DNA of 64,000 nucleotides from Bactrocera neohumeralis (Eukaryota > Arthropoda > Insecta > Diptera > Tephritidae): contig NW_026089623.1 in assembly GCF_024586455.1 (NCBI RefSeq), positions 12,794,784 to 12,858,783 of the forward strand, given 5' to 3'. Of the stretch, positions 32,321-43,559 are shown in pieces (within the stretch, counting starts at the first letter, position 1; each line of letters starts with the position of its first letter). The notes under the pieces were generated by a model that saw nothing but the letters and a program-made list of their open reading frames with translations, did not search any database and had not been told where the DNA came from. The position numbers were made by a program, and so were the translations under genes.

Positions 32321-32629
32321 TTGCAACAAAATGTAGGCAAAAAACCGCTAAAACTATTGTAATTATTTTTCAATTATATAAATAATCATTGGTGTACGTA
32401 AACTGTTTTGATATGAATTGCGCCCATTTTAAACTTTAGCATTATTTTTTTTTTCTGTAAATAAAAACAAATATTTTGAAATGCTATATTTAATATTAAA
32501 TATATATAATTTGAAATGGATAGAAAAAAAACTAAATTTTTTTTAATTTTATAGCAAAACACGTGTCGTAACTTAATAGAACTGGGTGGATGCAAACAGG
32601 TCTATGAAAAATTGTACACAATTGCGTGC

Positions 32630-32773
32630 CGATATTGTTTCCTGATTGACACTTCAGTTCCGACGGAGCGCCTTTTCTCCAAGGCGGGTGCTACCGCCAC
32701 ACAGAAGCGCAATAGGCTGACTACTTCACGCCTAAACAAATTATTGTTTTTAAACTCCCTTTTTAATAAATAA
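32630..32773 (+). pseudogene. hAT transposase C-terminal dimerisation fragment
   Basis: The plus-strand frame reads TSVPTERLFSKAGATATQKR, then NRLTTSRLNKLLFLNSLF and a stop. This is the hAT (ZBED1/ZBED4-like) C-terminal signature, xS.ERLFS.AG....KRNRL, with the LLFLNS ending. Only the tail is kept. The open frame on the other strand is a shadow. Confidence 0.85.
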
Positions 32774-32828
32774 ACAAAGGACGTAAAATTAATTTTTGTG
32801 TTTATTATTGATGGTAATACTAAAAGAA

Positions 32829-33908
32829 ACAAGTAAGGAAGGGCTAAGTTCGGGTGTCACCGAACATTTTATACTCTCGCATGATAAAGTGATAATCGAG
32901 ATTTCATTATCCGTCATTTACATATTTTTCAAATACCGTATTTGTGGAAAGTTTTATTCCGCTATCATCATTGGTTCCTAATGTATATATTATACAGAGA
33001 AGGCATCAGATGGAATTCAAAATAGCGTTATATTGGAAGAAAGCGTAGTTGTGAACCGATTTCACCCATATTTCGTACATGTCATCAGGGTGTTAAGAAA
33101 ATATTACATACCGAGTTTCATTGAAATCGGTCTAGTAGTTCCTGAGATATGGTTTTTGGTCCATAAGTGGGCGACGCGACGCCCATTTTCAATTTAAAAA
33201 AAAAAAGCCTGGGTGCAGCTTCCTTCTGCCATTTCTTCCGTAACATTTAGTGTTTCTGACGTTTTTTGTTAGTCGGTTAACACACTTTTAGTGATTTTAC
33301 ACATAACCTTTGTATGGGAGGTGGGCGTGGTTATTATCCGATTTCTTCCATTTTTAAAAAGTATATGGAAATGCCTGAAGAAAACGACTCTATAGAGTTT
33401 GGTTGACATAGCTATAGTAATTTCCGAGATATATACAAAAAACTTAGTAGGGGGCGCGGCCACGCCCACTTTTCCAAAACAAATACGTCCAAATATGCCC
33501 CTCCCTGATGCGATCCTTTGTGCCAAATTTCACTTTAATATCTTTATTTATGGCTTAGTTATGACACTTTATAGGTTTTCGGTTTTCGCCATTTTGTGGG
33601 CGTGGCAGTGGGCCGATTTTGCCCATCTTCGAACTTAACCTTCTTATGAAGAAGAGAAATACACTCATCATGATATCTCAATTTTTACTCAAGTTACAAC
33701 TTGCACGGACAGACAGACAGACGGACGGACAGACGGACGGATGGACAGACAGACATCCGGATTTCAACTCTACTCGTCACCCTGATCACTTTGGTATATA
33801 TAACTCTATATCTGACTCTTTTAGTTTTAGGGCTTACAAACAACCGTTATGTGAACAAAACTATAATACTCTCCTTAGCAACTTTGTTGCGAGAGTATAA
33901 AAAAAAAG
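32829..33908 (+). repeat. 1-kb dispersed repeat, copy 2
   Basis: Same structure as 19205-20233: ACAAGTAAGGAAGGGCTAAG start, GTTCGG..CCGAAC hairpin, TTTTATACTCTCGCA and its complement at the end. The (GACR)n array near 33705-33760 is expanded compared with the other copies. A segment including ACTTTTCCAAAACAAATACG, absent from copy 1, is present. Confidence 0.9.
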
Positions 33909-34165
33909 AAAGCGTTGTTAATTAGTTGCTATTTTTGACCTTGAAATAATAAAATGCCTTTATTTTATAAAAGCTCTTTTAAAATAAAAAAAAACTAGCT
34001 AATTTACAATAACTAAATATGCACAATTTATCTTTAAGACATATAATTAAATTTTTTTTCGGAAATGAAATTTCAACCGATCTGAATTTTTCCTATCAGC
34101 GTTGTTAATTAGTTGCACGAATCTGGATGTCCTTGGATCTGCAATATATATACATACTTATATAA
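33909..34165. other. Spacer with a short direct repeat
   Basis: GCGTTGTTAATTAGTTGC occurs twice in direct order, near 33912 and 34099. No gene was recognised. Confidence 0.4.
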
Positions 34166-34680
34166 TGGGTTGTCAAAGAAGTCTTGCGGTATTTTTATTG
34201 AATTTTTTTTTTTATTGAAATTGAAATGAATTTTTGATGACTCATGCCCAGCTCTTGATCGATGCTACGGCTGCTACTATGCCGGTCCCTTTCGACCAAT
34301 TCAGCGATTTTATCGCAATTTTCGACGACAGGCCTTCCGGAGCATGGCGCATCTTCGACCACCTCTACACCAGAACGAAAACGTTGAAACCATCGTTGTG
34401 CGGTGGAAATGGAAACTGTATCGGGTCCATAACCTGCACAAATTTTATTGGCGGCTTCAGATGCATTTTTGCCTTTATCGTAGTAGTACTGTAAAATATG
34501 CCGTATTTTCTCTTTATTTTGCTCCATGTTTGCGACGCTATAACTCACGAACGACTTAAACGACAATCAATCAAACACGTGTTAGCGCGTGAAATGAGCT
34601 TTCCAAAAAGGTATAGAATGACCCGATGCGACGAATAAAACTAGAACTACGCGCTTTCAGCGCCAACTAGCGAAACCTAT
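34166..34680 (-). mobile_element. Mariner-type transposon, internally deleted
   Basis: The left edge GGTTGTCAAAGAAGTCTTGC is a typical mariner end next to TA-rich flank. A minus-strand transposase N-terminus (34195-34566) follows, with a conserved-looking leader to about 34680, where an inverted GGTTTCGC-like end meets TATTATATAA. At about 0.5 kb it lacks most of the transposase. Confidence 0.65.
34195..34566 (-). pseudogene. Mariner transposase N-terminal domain (HTH_48)
   Basis: The frame reads KEKIRHILQYYYDKGKNASE, ANKICAGYGPDTVSISTAQR, WFQRFRSGVEVVEDAPCSGR and KIAELVERDRHSSSRSIDQE, LGMSHQ. These are the paired helix-turn-helix and GRP-type linker of mariner transposases. The sequence then collapses into a Lys/Ile run at the end of the element, so the catalytic domain is deleted. 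It begins at the expected Met. Confidence 0.9.
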
Positions 34681-35014
34681 TATATAAAAGATAGTTGTGT
34701 TAGTTACACCATTTATAACTCAAGAACGGCTGAACCGATTTGGCTGAAAATAGGTGGAGAGGTAGCTTAGAACCAGGGTAAGGACATGGGATACTTTCTT
34801 TTTATCTCTTTATGTTAAAATTTAATACAACTCATAAATATAAAATTATATTTCAAATAATGACCATTTGCTCAAAATTCGTGTTTGTAGGAATTGTTTG
34901 AATATACATATGCGTACAATTTTAAACAGATTCTTCCTAAAAAATAATACAATTGCTAAGTATTTGGAATAATAGAAAAGAACTGCAACTAAATACGCAG
35001 TGAAATAGATTATA
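34681..35014. other. Possible Helitron-like 5' fragment
   Basis: A phrase containing GAACGGCTGAACCGATTTGG near 34725-34745 is of a kind common near Helitron and related 5' ends in insects. No 3' end or ORF was found. The rest is AT-rich and unassigned. Confidence 0.3.
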
Positions 35015-35157
35015 ACTGGTAATCAGTCGTGGAGTATGTATTATACCACGTGCATCCCAAAAGACTGATGTGATAACTTTTCCAGCCGACTTTTTCGTCT
35101 TTCCACGCCTGAGAACCGGTTCATCATGAGAAGTCCACTAGAATAACTGTCGATTGG
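35015..35157 (-). pseudogene. Mariner transposase fragment cut by the hAT unit
   Basis: Matches 42943-43095 closely. On the minus strand it encodes the VFWDARGI-type motif of mariner. The match to the other copy stops at 35157, where the duplicated hAT unit begins. Confidence 0.7.
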
Positions 35158-35782
35158 ACTTCAGTCGAATTAGCAGAAGTCGTAATATTGTTGCTATTCA
35201 CTACTTCAACTGCGAGCGATATCAAAAAGTATGCAAGTGCTTTTGCTTCTGCTTCTGAAAAAATCAGAAGTCGCATGCTTTGACTGGCGCAAAAATCAAA
35301 CAGCCACGAAAATCAGAAATCAGCATAAGTCGCCGTTATTCGTTTTTCTGCTTTCTGCTTTGCTGTAGCTTTCGATCGTATAGATAAGTTGCCGCAGCAG
35401 CTATCGACAATTTTCGACAGTCGTCGGCAGTCACAGTCGCGAAAAGTAATGCATTCGACTTTTTGCTACTTTTGATTTTTGTCGCTGTTGCTTTCGATCA
35501 GCAGCGTAAGTCGAAAAAAGCAAGAAGCGTCCGATTCGTGGAAGTCGGCCGTTGCGACCGTTTTTGATTAGCTACGAATTTAAAGAAATGTTTGGCAATT
35601 ACTTATAGTGTACTTGAATTTTTTATTATGTTGTTCATTTTCAAATTTTTTAATTTTTCTTAAGTTTACAAAAATAAAAAACTAAATCAAAATTCGTTGG
35701 AATAAATAACATAAAAATATAACAGTAAATTAATTTTTCATTGCTTTTATTACATAAGTATGTACATTACTCATTTTTTTGA

Positions 35783-37240
35783 TTATTCATTACAAAGTTC
35801 CTCTTGTTCAAAAAGTGGCAACGTATCAATGGCCATGTCCAGAAAGCTAGGATTTAATTTTACTAGCAATATGTTCTCAAGAACATCGTGGCTTAATCGA
35901 TTGCGAGACTCGGTAAGCACCAGTCTTAAAGTAGAGAAAGCTCGTTCAATCGACACCTGTTATAAAAATAATAAATAAAGGAGAAAACTTTAATTAATTA
36001 GGCCATTTCCATTTACCTGAGTTGGCGGTACGGCATAACAAACATTACTAATTGCGTATAATTCCTGGTCGGTATACTGTTTTCTTTTCCAATAAGACAA
36101 AACGTCTATGTCAATCCTCTGATAAGAAAGTTTCAGGTTTTCAATTTTTGAATATACATCGATTGTACTGTTGACTTCTGATTTAACGCCTTGAGATAAG
36201 TATGCTTCTAGCAATTCGTCTTCCTCATCAAAAAAATAGTTCTGTATTTCATTAGAGCTGGAATTCGGAGTTGAGCACATATTGCCAGTAGGGTGAAGAC
36301 TATTAAGTCTATCCCAAATATATTTTAAATGATTTATTGCGTCATTTTTTTGTTGATCAACATATATTGAAAACGTGGATCCAAAAACAAGCAAGAAACT
36401 ATAAATTTGTTATTCAACAATATTTTGTTCGTTTTTCAATAGAATTTAAAATTTCATTTCCAATAGTTTTCGTTAAATTCTGATTTGTATCCTTTACTAA
36501 TTTTTCATTAGATATTTTAAGCTTGAGCCATTGGGCGTAAAAGTTACTATAATGTAACTGTTCCTCTTGAAATTTTTTTATGGCTTTTTGCAAGGGACTG
36601 AAAACATTGCAATATGCCTCAATAAAATCCCAAAACGAGGAATCTAGATCAAAATTCTCTTCATCCGATTTATTTTTAATAGATTCAATTTTACTTTAAA
36701 TATGTTTAGCTTCCAACAAGTTGCTTAACATTGTGTAAGTAGATCCCCATCTGGTTGGACAATCTAGTTGTGGCATTTTCAATTTTTTAATTCAAATATT
36801 TCACGATATCCATAATGATTTTTCTTATGTATTTTGTCATATTTCTGCAATTGAGTAAGTACTTCATAATATCCAATGATTTCATCACATCAAGAGCAAC
36901 CAGCTGTGCTGTATGTGCATCACAACGACAAACTTGAATATTGCCTATTAATATATAGGGCACTGTTTCCATAAGCTCGATTTCTTGTATATAGTCATCG
37001 TTGATGCACTCTTCGTTGTCCGTTTCATTATTTTGTTCGGAAACAAATGATAAAATATTTGTTGTTTTTTGCATATTCGCACCGTTATCAGAAGTTATGG
37101 ATACAATTTGAGTTAAATTAATATTATTGTTTTATTCACCTTCACAATTTGCATAAACACTTTTATTTAAGAATAGAAATACGCCTTCTAATGGCCGTAT
37201 AGAGGGGGTTCTGGACACGTTAATTTCACAATTGTATTGA
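35783..37240 (-). pseudogene. hAT transposase with 60-bp C-terminal intron, copy A
   Basis: Minus-strand pieces run ITSDNGANMQKTTNI near 37090, VCRCDAHTAQLVALDVMKSL near 36915, a PTRWGSTYTML-like word near 36750, and FGSTFSIYVDQQKN to VLSYWKRKQYTDQELYAISN (36394-36020). The tail VSIERAFSTLRLVLTESRNR (35956-35783) is joined through a GT-AG intron, 36016-35957, after YAVPPTQ. This is the hAT core and dimerisation domain. At least two frameshifts and a stop lie between the pieces, so it is inactive as assembled. The very similar copy B is broken at some different points. Confidence 0.85.
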
Positions 37241-37583
37241 TCAAAAATTATTAAAATTCTTATATTCACAAAATGCTGTGTCTAAATGATGGAGATCGGC
37301 ATAAATGGCGATAACTAGCGGCGTGTGGCGAAAAGACGACGTGCATTCAGTAATGGACGAATCAATACTGGCTTGTGTAAAAGCGGACTTTTTTTCAGTA
37401 GAGTGATATGGTGTGTGATTTAGTGTGTGGATCCTGCGCTCGCGCGTGTGGGTGGTGTTGATATGGAGTGTGGTGATGTCGAGGTGAGTGTGGTGAGTGT
37501 GCGTGTTAGTGATGGGTGTAGGTGTGGTGTGGGGCAGGCGACTAAGGCTCATTTAGCCATTCCGGCCCCCCTAGGCGAATATT
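37241..37583. other. TG/CA-rich junction between hAT and Gag-like ORF
   Basis: A strand-biased GTGTG-rich stretch (37410-37530). A minus-strand His/Thr-rich frame spans it, but its composition comes from the CA repeats and I do not regard it as a gene. Confidence 0.4.
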
Positions 37584-38198
37584 TCAGCCTAGAATCCTTT
37601 GAAGCTGCTGCAGAGTGGCTACGACGCTGCTGAGGCCTGAGGTGCGACGCGGACGCGGTCGTTGTTGCTGGCGTCGTGTGGACGCCCCATTATGTGGCCG
37701 CCGGGCACGGGAGGATGATGGCCCTATGGTTCGACGGGGCCGTGCATCCCGGCGTAATGGCGGTCGTTGTACTGCGCCGCGGTTGCGGCCGGCAGGAGGT
37801 TGGCTGGTGTCATTCCGAGGTGCACGGTGCAACATAGTGTGATGCGGACGCATACAAATTTGGCACAGATTGCCCGATGTACACTCGTGAGTTTGGTGGA
37901 CAGGCGTCAGGCAATTGAGACAATGGCCGTGCGCCTGCACGACCAACTGGCGTTGTTGAGGTGGCAATCCCTTAAAAATGACGCATTGTGGCAGCCGGTG
38001 GGGTCGACGACATAGGGGACATCTACGGCGTTGTGGGTCGGCGACAAGCGCGGGTGTTGACGGCAATGCGGCCGTTCCACTCCGAGGCACCGTTGGGGTG
38101 GTTGTTCGGGGCGCTGCAACTGGGGCAGCCGCTTGGCGTGGCACATTGACAGCCGAACGAGTGGTTGGTGTCGGGGCTGCTGGCATGTCTGCATCCAT
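37584..38198 (-). pseudogene. Gag-like zinc-knuckle protein, retrotransposon type
   Basis: A 204-codon frame starts with a Pro/Ala/Thr-rich region, then shows three metal-binding clusters: CPLCRRPHRLPQC, CLNCLTPVHQTHEC and CQICMRPHHTMLH, with VIFKGLPPQQRQLVVQ between them. An Arg-rich tail follows. BEL/Pao Gag C-termini have this order. Unusually it lies downstream, on the same strand, of an integrase (40024-38400), with only about 200 bp and no recognisable LTR between. Copy B of this ORF (42440-42842) is badly frameshifted. Confidence 0.75.
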
Positions 38199-38399
38199 AT
38201 TGATCTGTTTGGAAGAGGGTTATTTCAATTAGAATTTGGTTGCATATAGGACATATGAGCATGGCTGCCACGTTATGCGGCATGAGTGGGTCGTTAGATT
38301 AATCGACTACTTTTGTGAGTGATTTTAAATATATATGTATATGTATATGTATATATGTATTTATATAAATTTTTATTTTATTTTGTTTTTATATTCGGT
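38199..38399. other. Spacer with (TATATG)n
   Basis: ATATGT repeats near 38328-38360 lie between the integrase stop and the Gag-like ORF. No LTR was recognised. Confidence 0.4.
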
Positions 38400-40024
38400 T
38401 TATTTTAGCGGTTTGTCGGTTTTCGTTTCGCGGTTATCGGCGATCGGTAAGAAGCATAGCTTGACGAGCGGTCTTGTTAACTTTCCGGATTGCGTACGGA
38501 GATCGACTACGCGAATATGACCGTCGGAGCCTGGATAAAGCTTCTCTATGCGGCCCAGCCGCCATTCGGTAGGTGGCAGGCAATCGTCGTGAATCAGGAC
38601 ACAATCTCCAACTTTTGGCGCATTTTCTGTATTTTTCCATCGGTACCTCTTGTGGAGGTCCTTTATATAGTCTTCTTTCCATCGGCTACTGAAATTATGA
38701 TGGAGAATTTTAATTCTTTCCCATCTATTTAATAAGGATAGCGACTCCACGCCTGGCTCAGGTGTGGCCAAAATGGGTGCTCCTTTTAGAAAATGCCCTG
38801 GAGTTAGGGCTGTGAATTCGGAGGGATCTTGTGATAGTGCTGTGAGCGGACGTGAGTTGAGAACGGCTTCAATTTTAGCTAATAATGTCGTGAATTCTTC
38901 ATAATTAAATTTATAGCTGCCGGCTAGCTTCTTGAAATGAGATTTGAAGCTCTTTACAGCTGATTCCCATAAACCACCCATATGAGGAGCGCTTGGAGGT
39001 ATAAATTGCCAATTGATACCTTGAGGGGCGTACTTTTGTACGATATCAGGGGACACTTGTTTTAAGAAATCCACAAACTGTTTTTCTGTGGCTCGTTGGG
39101 CTCCTATGAATGTTTTGCCATTATCGCTCATGATTTTGGAGGGGAAGCCACGTCGAGCGACGAAGCGAGCAAATGCCGCGAGAAAAGCCTCCGTCGTCAG
39201 ATTAGTACACAGCTCAAGGTGTACTGCCTTTGTCGTGAAACATACAAAGACAGCCACATAGCCTTTCATGAGAGTGGGAGATCTTAGCATGGAAGCCTTT
39301 ATTTGAAAAGGCCCAGCAAAATCGACACCTGTGGTCGTGAAAGGCAGAGCGAAATTGCAGCGTTCAGGTGGAAGGTCTGCCATAATCTGAGTTCGCATTT
39401 TTTACTTATGCATAGTGCAGATCTTGCACATGAAAATGCATTTTTTGATCTGGGGCTTAAGACGGGGAATATAATACTCTTGGCGTACCATATGTTGCAT
39501 GAGGCGCTGTTCGGCGTGCAACATTAAGATATGGATGTAATTCAGGATTAATGTGGCAAAAGGAGACTTCTCAGGTATTATAATGGGGTGGCGTTCGTTG
39601 TAAGTCAGGCTTGAATTAGCGAGCCGACCATTGGCACGAAGCAGACCTTTCGTGTCTAAAAATGGGTTTAGTACTAAGAGTGAGCTCTTTTTGTCAATTG
39701 GCTTCGATTCTCTTAGTAACGATATGTCGCGACTGAAATAGCGCGTTTGGGTTGATGCGATAAGAGCGACCTTTGCTTTTTGTAAGTCTTCGTGCGTCAA
39801 TGTATCGCATTGGGGGCAAGTTGCTCCCTTTACTTTAAGTTTGAGTCGCTCTGCGAATTTGAGAATATAGGCGACTACTCTGAGTGCTCGGGGGAACGAT
39901 GAAAATCGTTCAAGGATGTCATTATCATCCAATATTGTGTGGTAGGTGTCGATTTTTCGACTTTCGGGGGCAATTATGTTGCGCATTGGCGATTGTGGCC
40001 AAGAATCGGGAGATTCTGTTAACC
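38400..40024 (-). pseudogene. BEL/Pao integrase, one stop from intact
   Basis: The upstream frame (39986-39402) carries the integrase zinc-binding region: HPIIIPEKS, HILMLHAEQRLMQH and CIFMCKICTMHK. One TAA at 39399-39401 separates it from a 332-codon frame (39398-38400) with the DDE core at residues D26 (TGVDFAGPF), D92 (IMSDNGKTF) and E145 (GLWESAVKSF). The BEL-type C-terminal domain follows (LNSRPLTALSQDPSEFTALT, GDCVLIHDD, WRLGRIEKLYPGSDGHIRVV). The start of pol is cut off near 40030 by hAT unit B. This element differs from the BEL at 13549-27156. Confidence 0.93.
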
Positions 40025-40035
40025 ATCGGGGACTT

Positions 40036-42842
40036 CGAATTCGACTTCAGTCGAATTAGCAGAAGTCGTAATATTGTTGCTATTCACTACTTCAACTGCG
40101 AGCGATATCAAAAAAGTATGCAAGTGCTTTTTCTTCTGCTTCTGAAAAAATCAGAAGTCGCATGCTTTGACTGGCGCAAAATCAAAATCAGCCACGAAAA
40201 TCAGAAATCAGCATAAGTCGCCGTTATTCGTTTTTCTGCTTTCTGCTTTGCTGTAGCTTTCGATCGTATAGATAAGTTGCCGCAGCAGCTATCGACAATT
40301 TTCGACAGTCGTCGGCAGTCTGATCGCGAAAAGTAATGCATTCGACTTTTTGCTTACTTTTGATTTTTGTCGCTGTTGCTTTCGATCAGCAGCGTAAGTC
40401 GAAAAAAGCAAAAGCGTCCGATTCGTGGAAGTCGGCGTTGCGACCGTTTTGATTAGCTACGAATTTAAAGAAATGTTTGGCAATTACTTATAGTGTACTT
40501 GAATTTTTTTATTATGTTGTTCTTTTTCAAATTTTTTAATTTTTCTTAAGTTTACAAAAATAAAAAATAAATCAAAATTCGTTGGAATAAATAACATAAA
40601 AATATAACAGTAAATTAATTTTTCATTGCTTTTATTACATAAGTATGTACATTACTCATTTTTTTGATTATTCATTACAAAGTTCCTCTTGTTCAAAAAG
40701 TGGCAACGTATCAATGGCCATGTCCAGAAAGCTAGGATTTAATTTTACTAGCAATATGTTCTCAAGAACATCGTGGCTTAATCGATTGCGAGACTCGGTA
40801 AGCACCAGTCTTAAAGTAGAGAAAGCTCGTTCAATCGACACCTGTTATAAAAATAATAAATAAAGGAGAAAACTTTAATTAATTAGGCCATTTCCATTTA
40901 CCTGAGTTGGCGGTACGGCATAACAAACATTACTAATTGCGTATAATTCCTGGTCGGTATACTGTTTTCTTTTCCAATAAGACAAAACGTCTATGTCAAT
41001 CCTCTGATAAGAAAGTTTCAGGTTTTCAATTTTTGAATATACATCGATTGTACTGTTGACTTCTGATTTAACGCCTTGAGATAAGTATGCCTTCCTAGCA
41101 ATTCGTCTTCCTCATCAAAAAAATAGTTCTGTATTTCATTAGAGCTGGAATTCGGAGTTGAGCACATATTGCCAGTAGGGTGAAGACTATTAAGTCTATC
41201 CCAAATATATTTTAAATGATTTATTGCGTCATTTTTTTGTTGATCAACATATATGAAAAACGTGGATCCAAAACAAGCAAGAAACTATAAATTTGTTATT
41301 CAACAATATTTTGTTCGTTTTCAATAGAATTTAAAATTTCATTTCCAATAGTTTTCGTTAAATTCAGATTTGTATCCTTTACTAATTTTCATTAGATATT
41401 TTAAGCTTGAGCCATTGGGCGTAAAAGTTACTATAATGTAACTGTTCCTCTTGAAATTTTTTTATGGCTTTTTGCAAGGGACTGAAAACATTGCAATATG
41501 CCTCAATAAAATCCCAAAACGAGGAATCTAGATCAAAATTCTCTTCATCCGATTTATTTTTAATAGATTCAATTTTTACTTTTAAATATGTTTAGCTTTC
41601 CAACAAGTTGCTTAACATTGTGTAAGTAGATCCCATCTGGTTGGACAATCTAGTTGTGGCATTTTCAATTTTTTTAATTCAAATATTTCACGATATCTTT
41701 GATGATTTTCTTATGTATTTTGTCATATTTCTGCAATTGAGTAAGTACTTCATAATATCCAATGATTTCATCACATCAAGAGCAACCAGCTGTGCTGTAT
41801 GTGCATCACAACGACAAACTTGAATATTGCCTATTAATATATAGGGCACTGTTTCCATAAGCTCGATTTCTTGTATATAGTCATCGTTGATGCACTCTTC
41901 GTTGTCCGTTTCATTATTTTGTTCGGAAACAAATGATAAAATATTTGTTGTTTTTTGCATATTCGCACCGTTATCAGAAGTTATGGATACAATTTGAGTT
42001 AAATTAATATTATTGTTTATTCACCTTCACAATTTATAACACTTTTATTTAAGAATAGAAATACGCCTTCTAATGGCCGTATAGAGGGGGTTCTGGACGT
42101 TAATTTCACAATTGTATTGATCAAAAATTATTAAAATTCTTATATTCACAAAATGCTGTGTCTAAATGATGGAGATCGGCATAAATGGCGATAACTAGCG
42201 GCGTGTGGCGAAAAGACGACGTGCATTCAGTAATGGACGAATCAATACTGGCTTGTGTAAAAGCGGACTTTTTTTCAGTAGAGTGATATGGTGTGTGATT
42301 TAGTGTGTGGATCCTGCGCTCGCGCGTGGGTGGTTGATATGATGATGTCGAGGTGAGTGTGGTAGTGTGCGTGTTAATGATGGGTGTAGGTGTGGTGTGG
42401 GGCAGGCGACTAAGGCTCATTTAGCCATTCCGGCCCCCCTAGGCGAATATTTCAGCCTGAAATCCTTTGAAGCTGCTGCAGGTGGCTACGACGCTGCTGA
42501 AGGCCTGGTGCGACGCGGACGCGGTCGTTTTACCCTTTTGGCGTCGTGGACGCCCCATTATGTGGCCGCCGGGCACGGATGATCGGCTATGTGGTTCGAC
42601 GGGCCGTACATCCCCGGCGTAATGGCGGTCGTTATTACTGCGCCGCGGTTGCAGCCGGGGAGTTTGGCTGGTGTCATTCCGAGGTGCACGGTGCAACATG
42701 AGTGTAATGCGGACGCATAAAATTTGGCTGGAATTGCCCGATGTACTCGTGAGTTTGGTGGACAGGCGTCAGGCAGGCAGGACAATGGCCGTGCGCCTGC
42801 ACGACCAACTGGCGTTGTTGAGGTGGCAATCCCTTAAAATGA
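40036..42842 (-). repeat. Duplicated hAT/Gag unit, copy B, ending at gap
   Basis: A direct repeat of 35158-37983. It contains the same hAT transposase (tail exon 40668-40841, intron 40842-40901) and the start of the Gag-like ORF. It carries many one- or few-base indels compared with copy A, often at homopolymers, and stops exactly at the N gap. The Gag-like frame, open in copy A, is split into short pieces here. Confidence 0.9.
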
Positions 42843-42942
42843 NNNNNNNNNNNNNNNNNNNNNNNNNNNNNNNNNNNNNNNNNNNNNNNNNNNNNNNNNN
42901 NNNNNNNNNNNNNNNNNNNNNNNNNNNNNNNNNNNNNNNNNN
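42843..42942. other. Assembly gap (100 N)
   Basis: Exactly 100 N, the conventional filler for a join of unknown size. It lies at the end of a duplicated unit. Confidence 0.99.
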
Positions 42943-43530
42943 TAACTGGCTCAGTATTCAGTCGTTGAGTATGTATTATACCACGTGCATCCCAAAATAC
43001 TGATGTCATAACCTTTCCAGCCGCCTTTTTCGTATTCCACGCCTGAGAATCAGTTTATCATGAGCAGTCCACTAGAATGACTGTCGATTGGACTCCAGTG
43101 GGAAATGATGGAGCTATGTTTCTATCACTAACGAAAAATTTCGGCCTTATTCCGATTAGAGAGCACTTAAACACTGCTCAGAATCAGCTATTCGTTGTTT
43201 TTGTTGGATTATGAACTTGCGAGGCACCTACTTTGCTCATTTCGCCTTTTTCCAGCTTAGCAAATATCTTTTCAACGGTGGATTTCCCTGAGCCCAAATT
43301 CAACAATACGAGTATTTTCCCCAAAAAAGCAATGCTTTATTAACACATGAAATGCTTTATGTTCCATTTTTTTGTAAACTAACACAAGTTGCTTCACAAA
43401 AATGCTATATCTCACTAACTAATAGTTATAATCCAACTATAATAATAGAAATCATATAGATGGTAGTAGTAGTACATATTATCTATGTATCAGCCACAGT
43501 GAAGCGTGGACGGGTCCTCTAGTATGATTA
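42943..43530 (-). pseudogene. Mariner transposase remnant
   Basis: Minus-strand reading: a start near 43370 (MEHKAFHVLIKHCF), TTVEKIFAKLEKGEMSKVGA near 43270, and KVMTSVFWDARGIIHTQRL near 42960-43010. These are the N-terminal helix-turn-helix and central VFWDAxGI motif of irritans-type mariners. The middle is deleted and the first catalytic Asp region is not visible. The C-terminal half is missing at the gap. Confidence 0.75.
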
Positions 43531-43559
43531 TAAGATAAGATTGCATATAAATGGCTACG

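Larger units (their letters stand above)
31206..32595 (-). mobile_element. Tc1-like transposon with ~280-bp inverted repeats
   Basis: 31206-31497 and 32315-32590 are imperfect inverted copies of each other, meeting the core at TTGCAACAAAA. The motif AAGTTTACRTACACC occurs twice in the left arm (near 31212 and 31412), the IR/DR arrangement seen in Tc1 relatives such as Minos. The core holds a minus-strand Tc1 transposase C-terminus and an unrelated LINE fragment. The outermost part of the right arm looks lost. Confidence 0.75.
35158..37983 (-). repeat. Duplicated hAT/Gag unit, copy A
   Basis: This 2.8-kb block recurs at 40036-42842 with many small indels and few substitutions. It starts GACTTCAGTCGAATTAGCAG; the first 400 bp are packed with AGTCG/CGACT and AGAAG words that resemble hAT subterminal motifs. 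A hAT transposase and then a Gag-like zinc-knuckle ORF follow, all on the minus strand. The copies are 4.88 kb apart in direct order. Confidence 0.9.

Noticed and set aside
37241..37552. Minus-strand 103-codon His/Thr-rich protein
   Set aside because: Composition is produced by CA-repeat DNA and the frame is not preserved in the second copy upstream of 42345.
42671..43009. Frames running across the N gap
   Set aside because: They are open only because N codons are not counted as stops.
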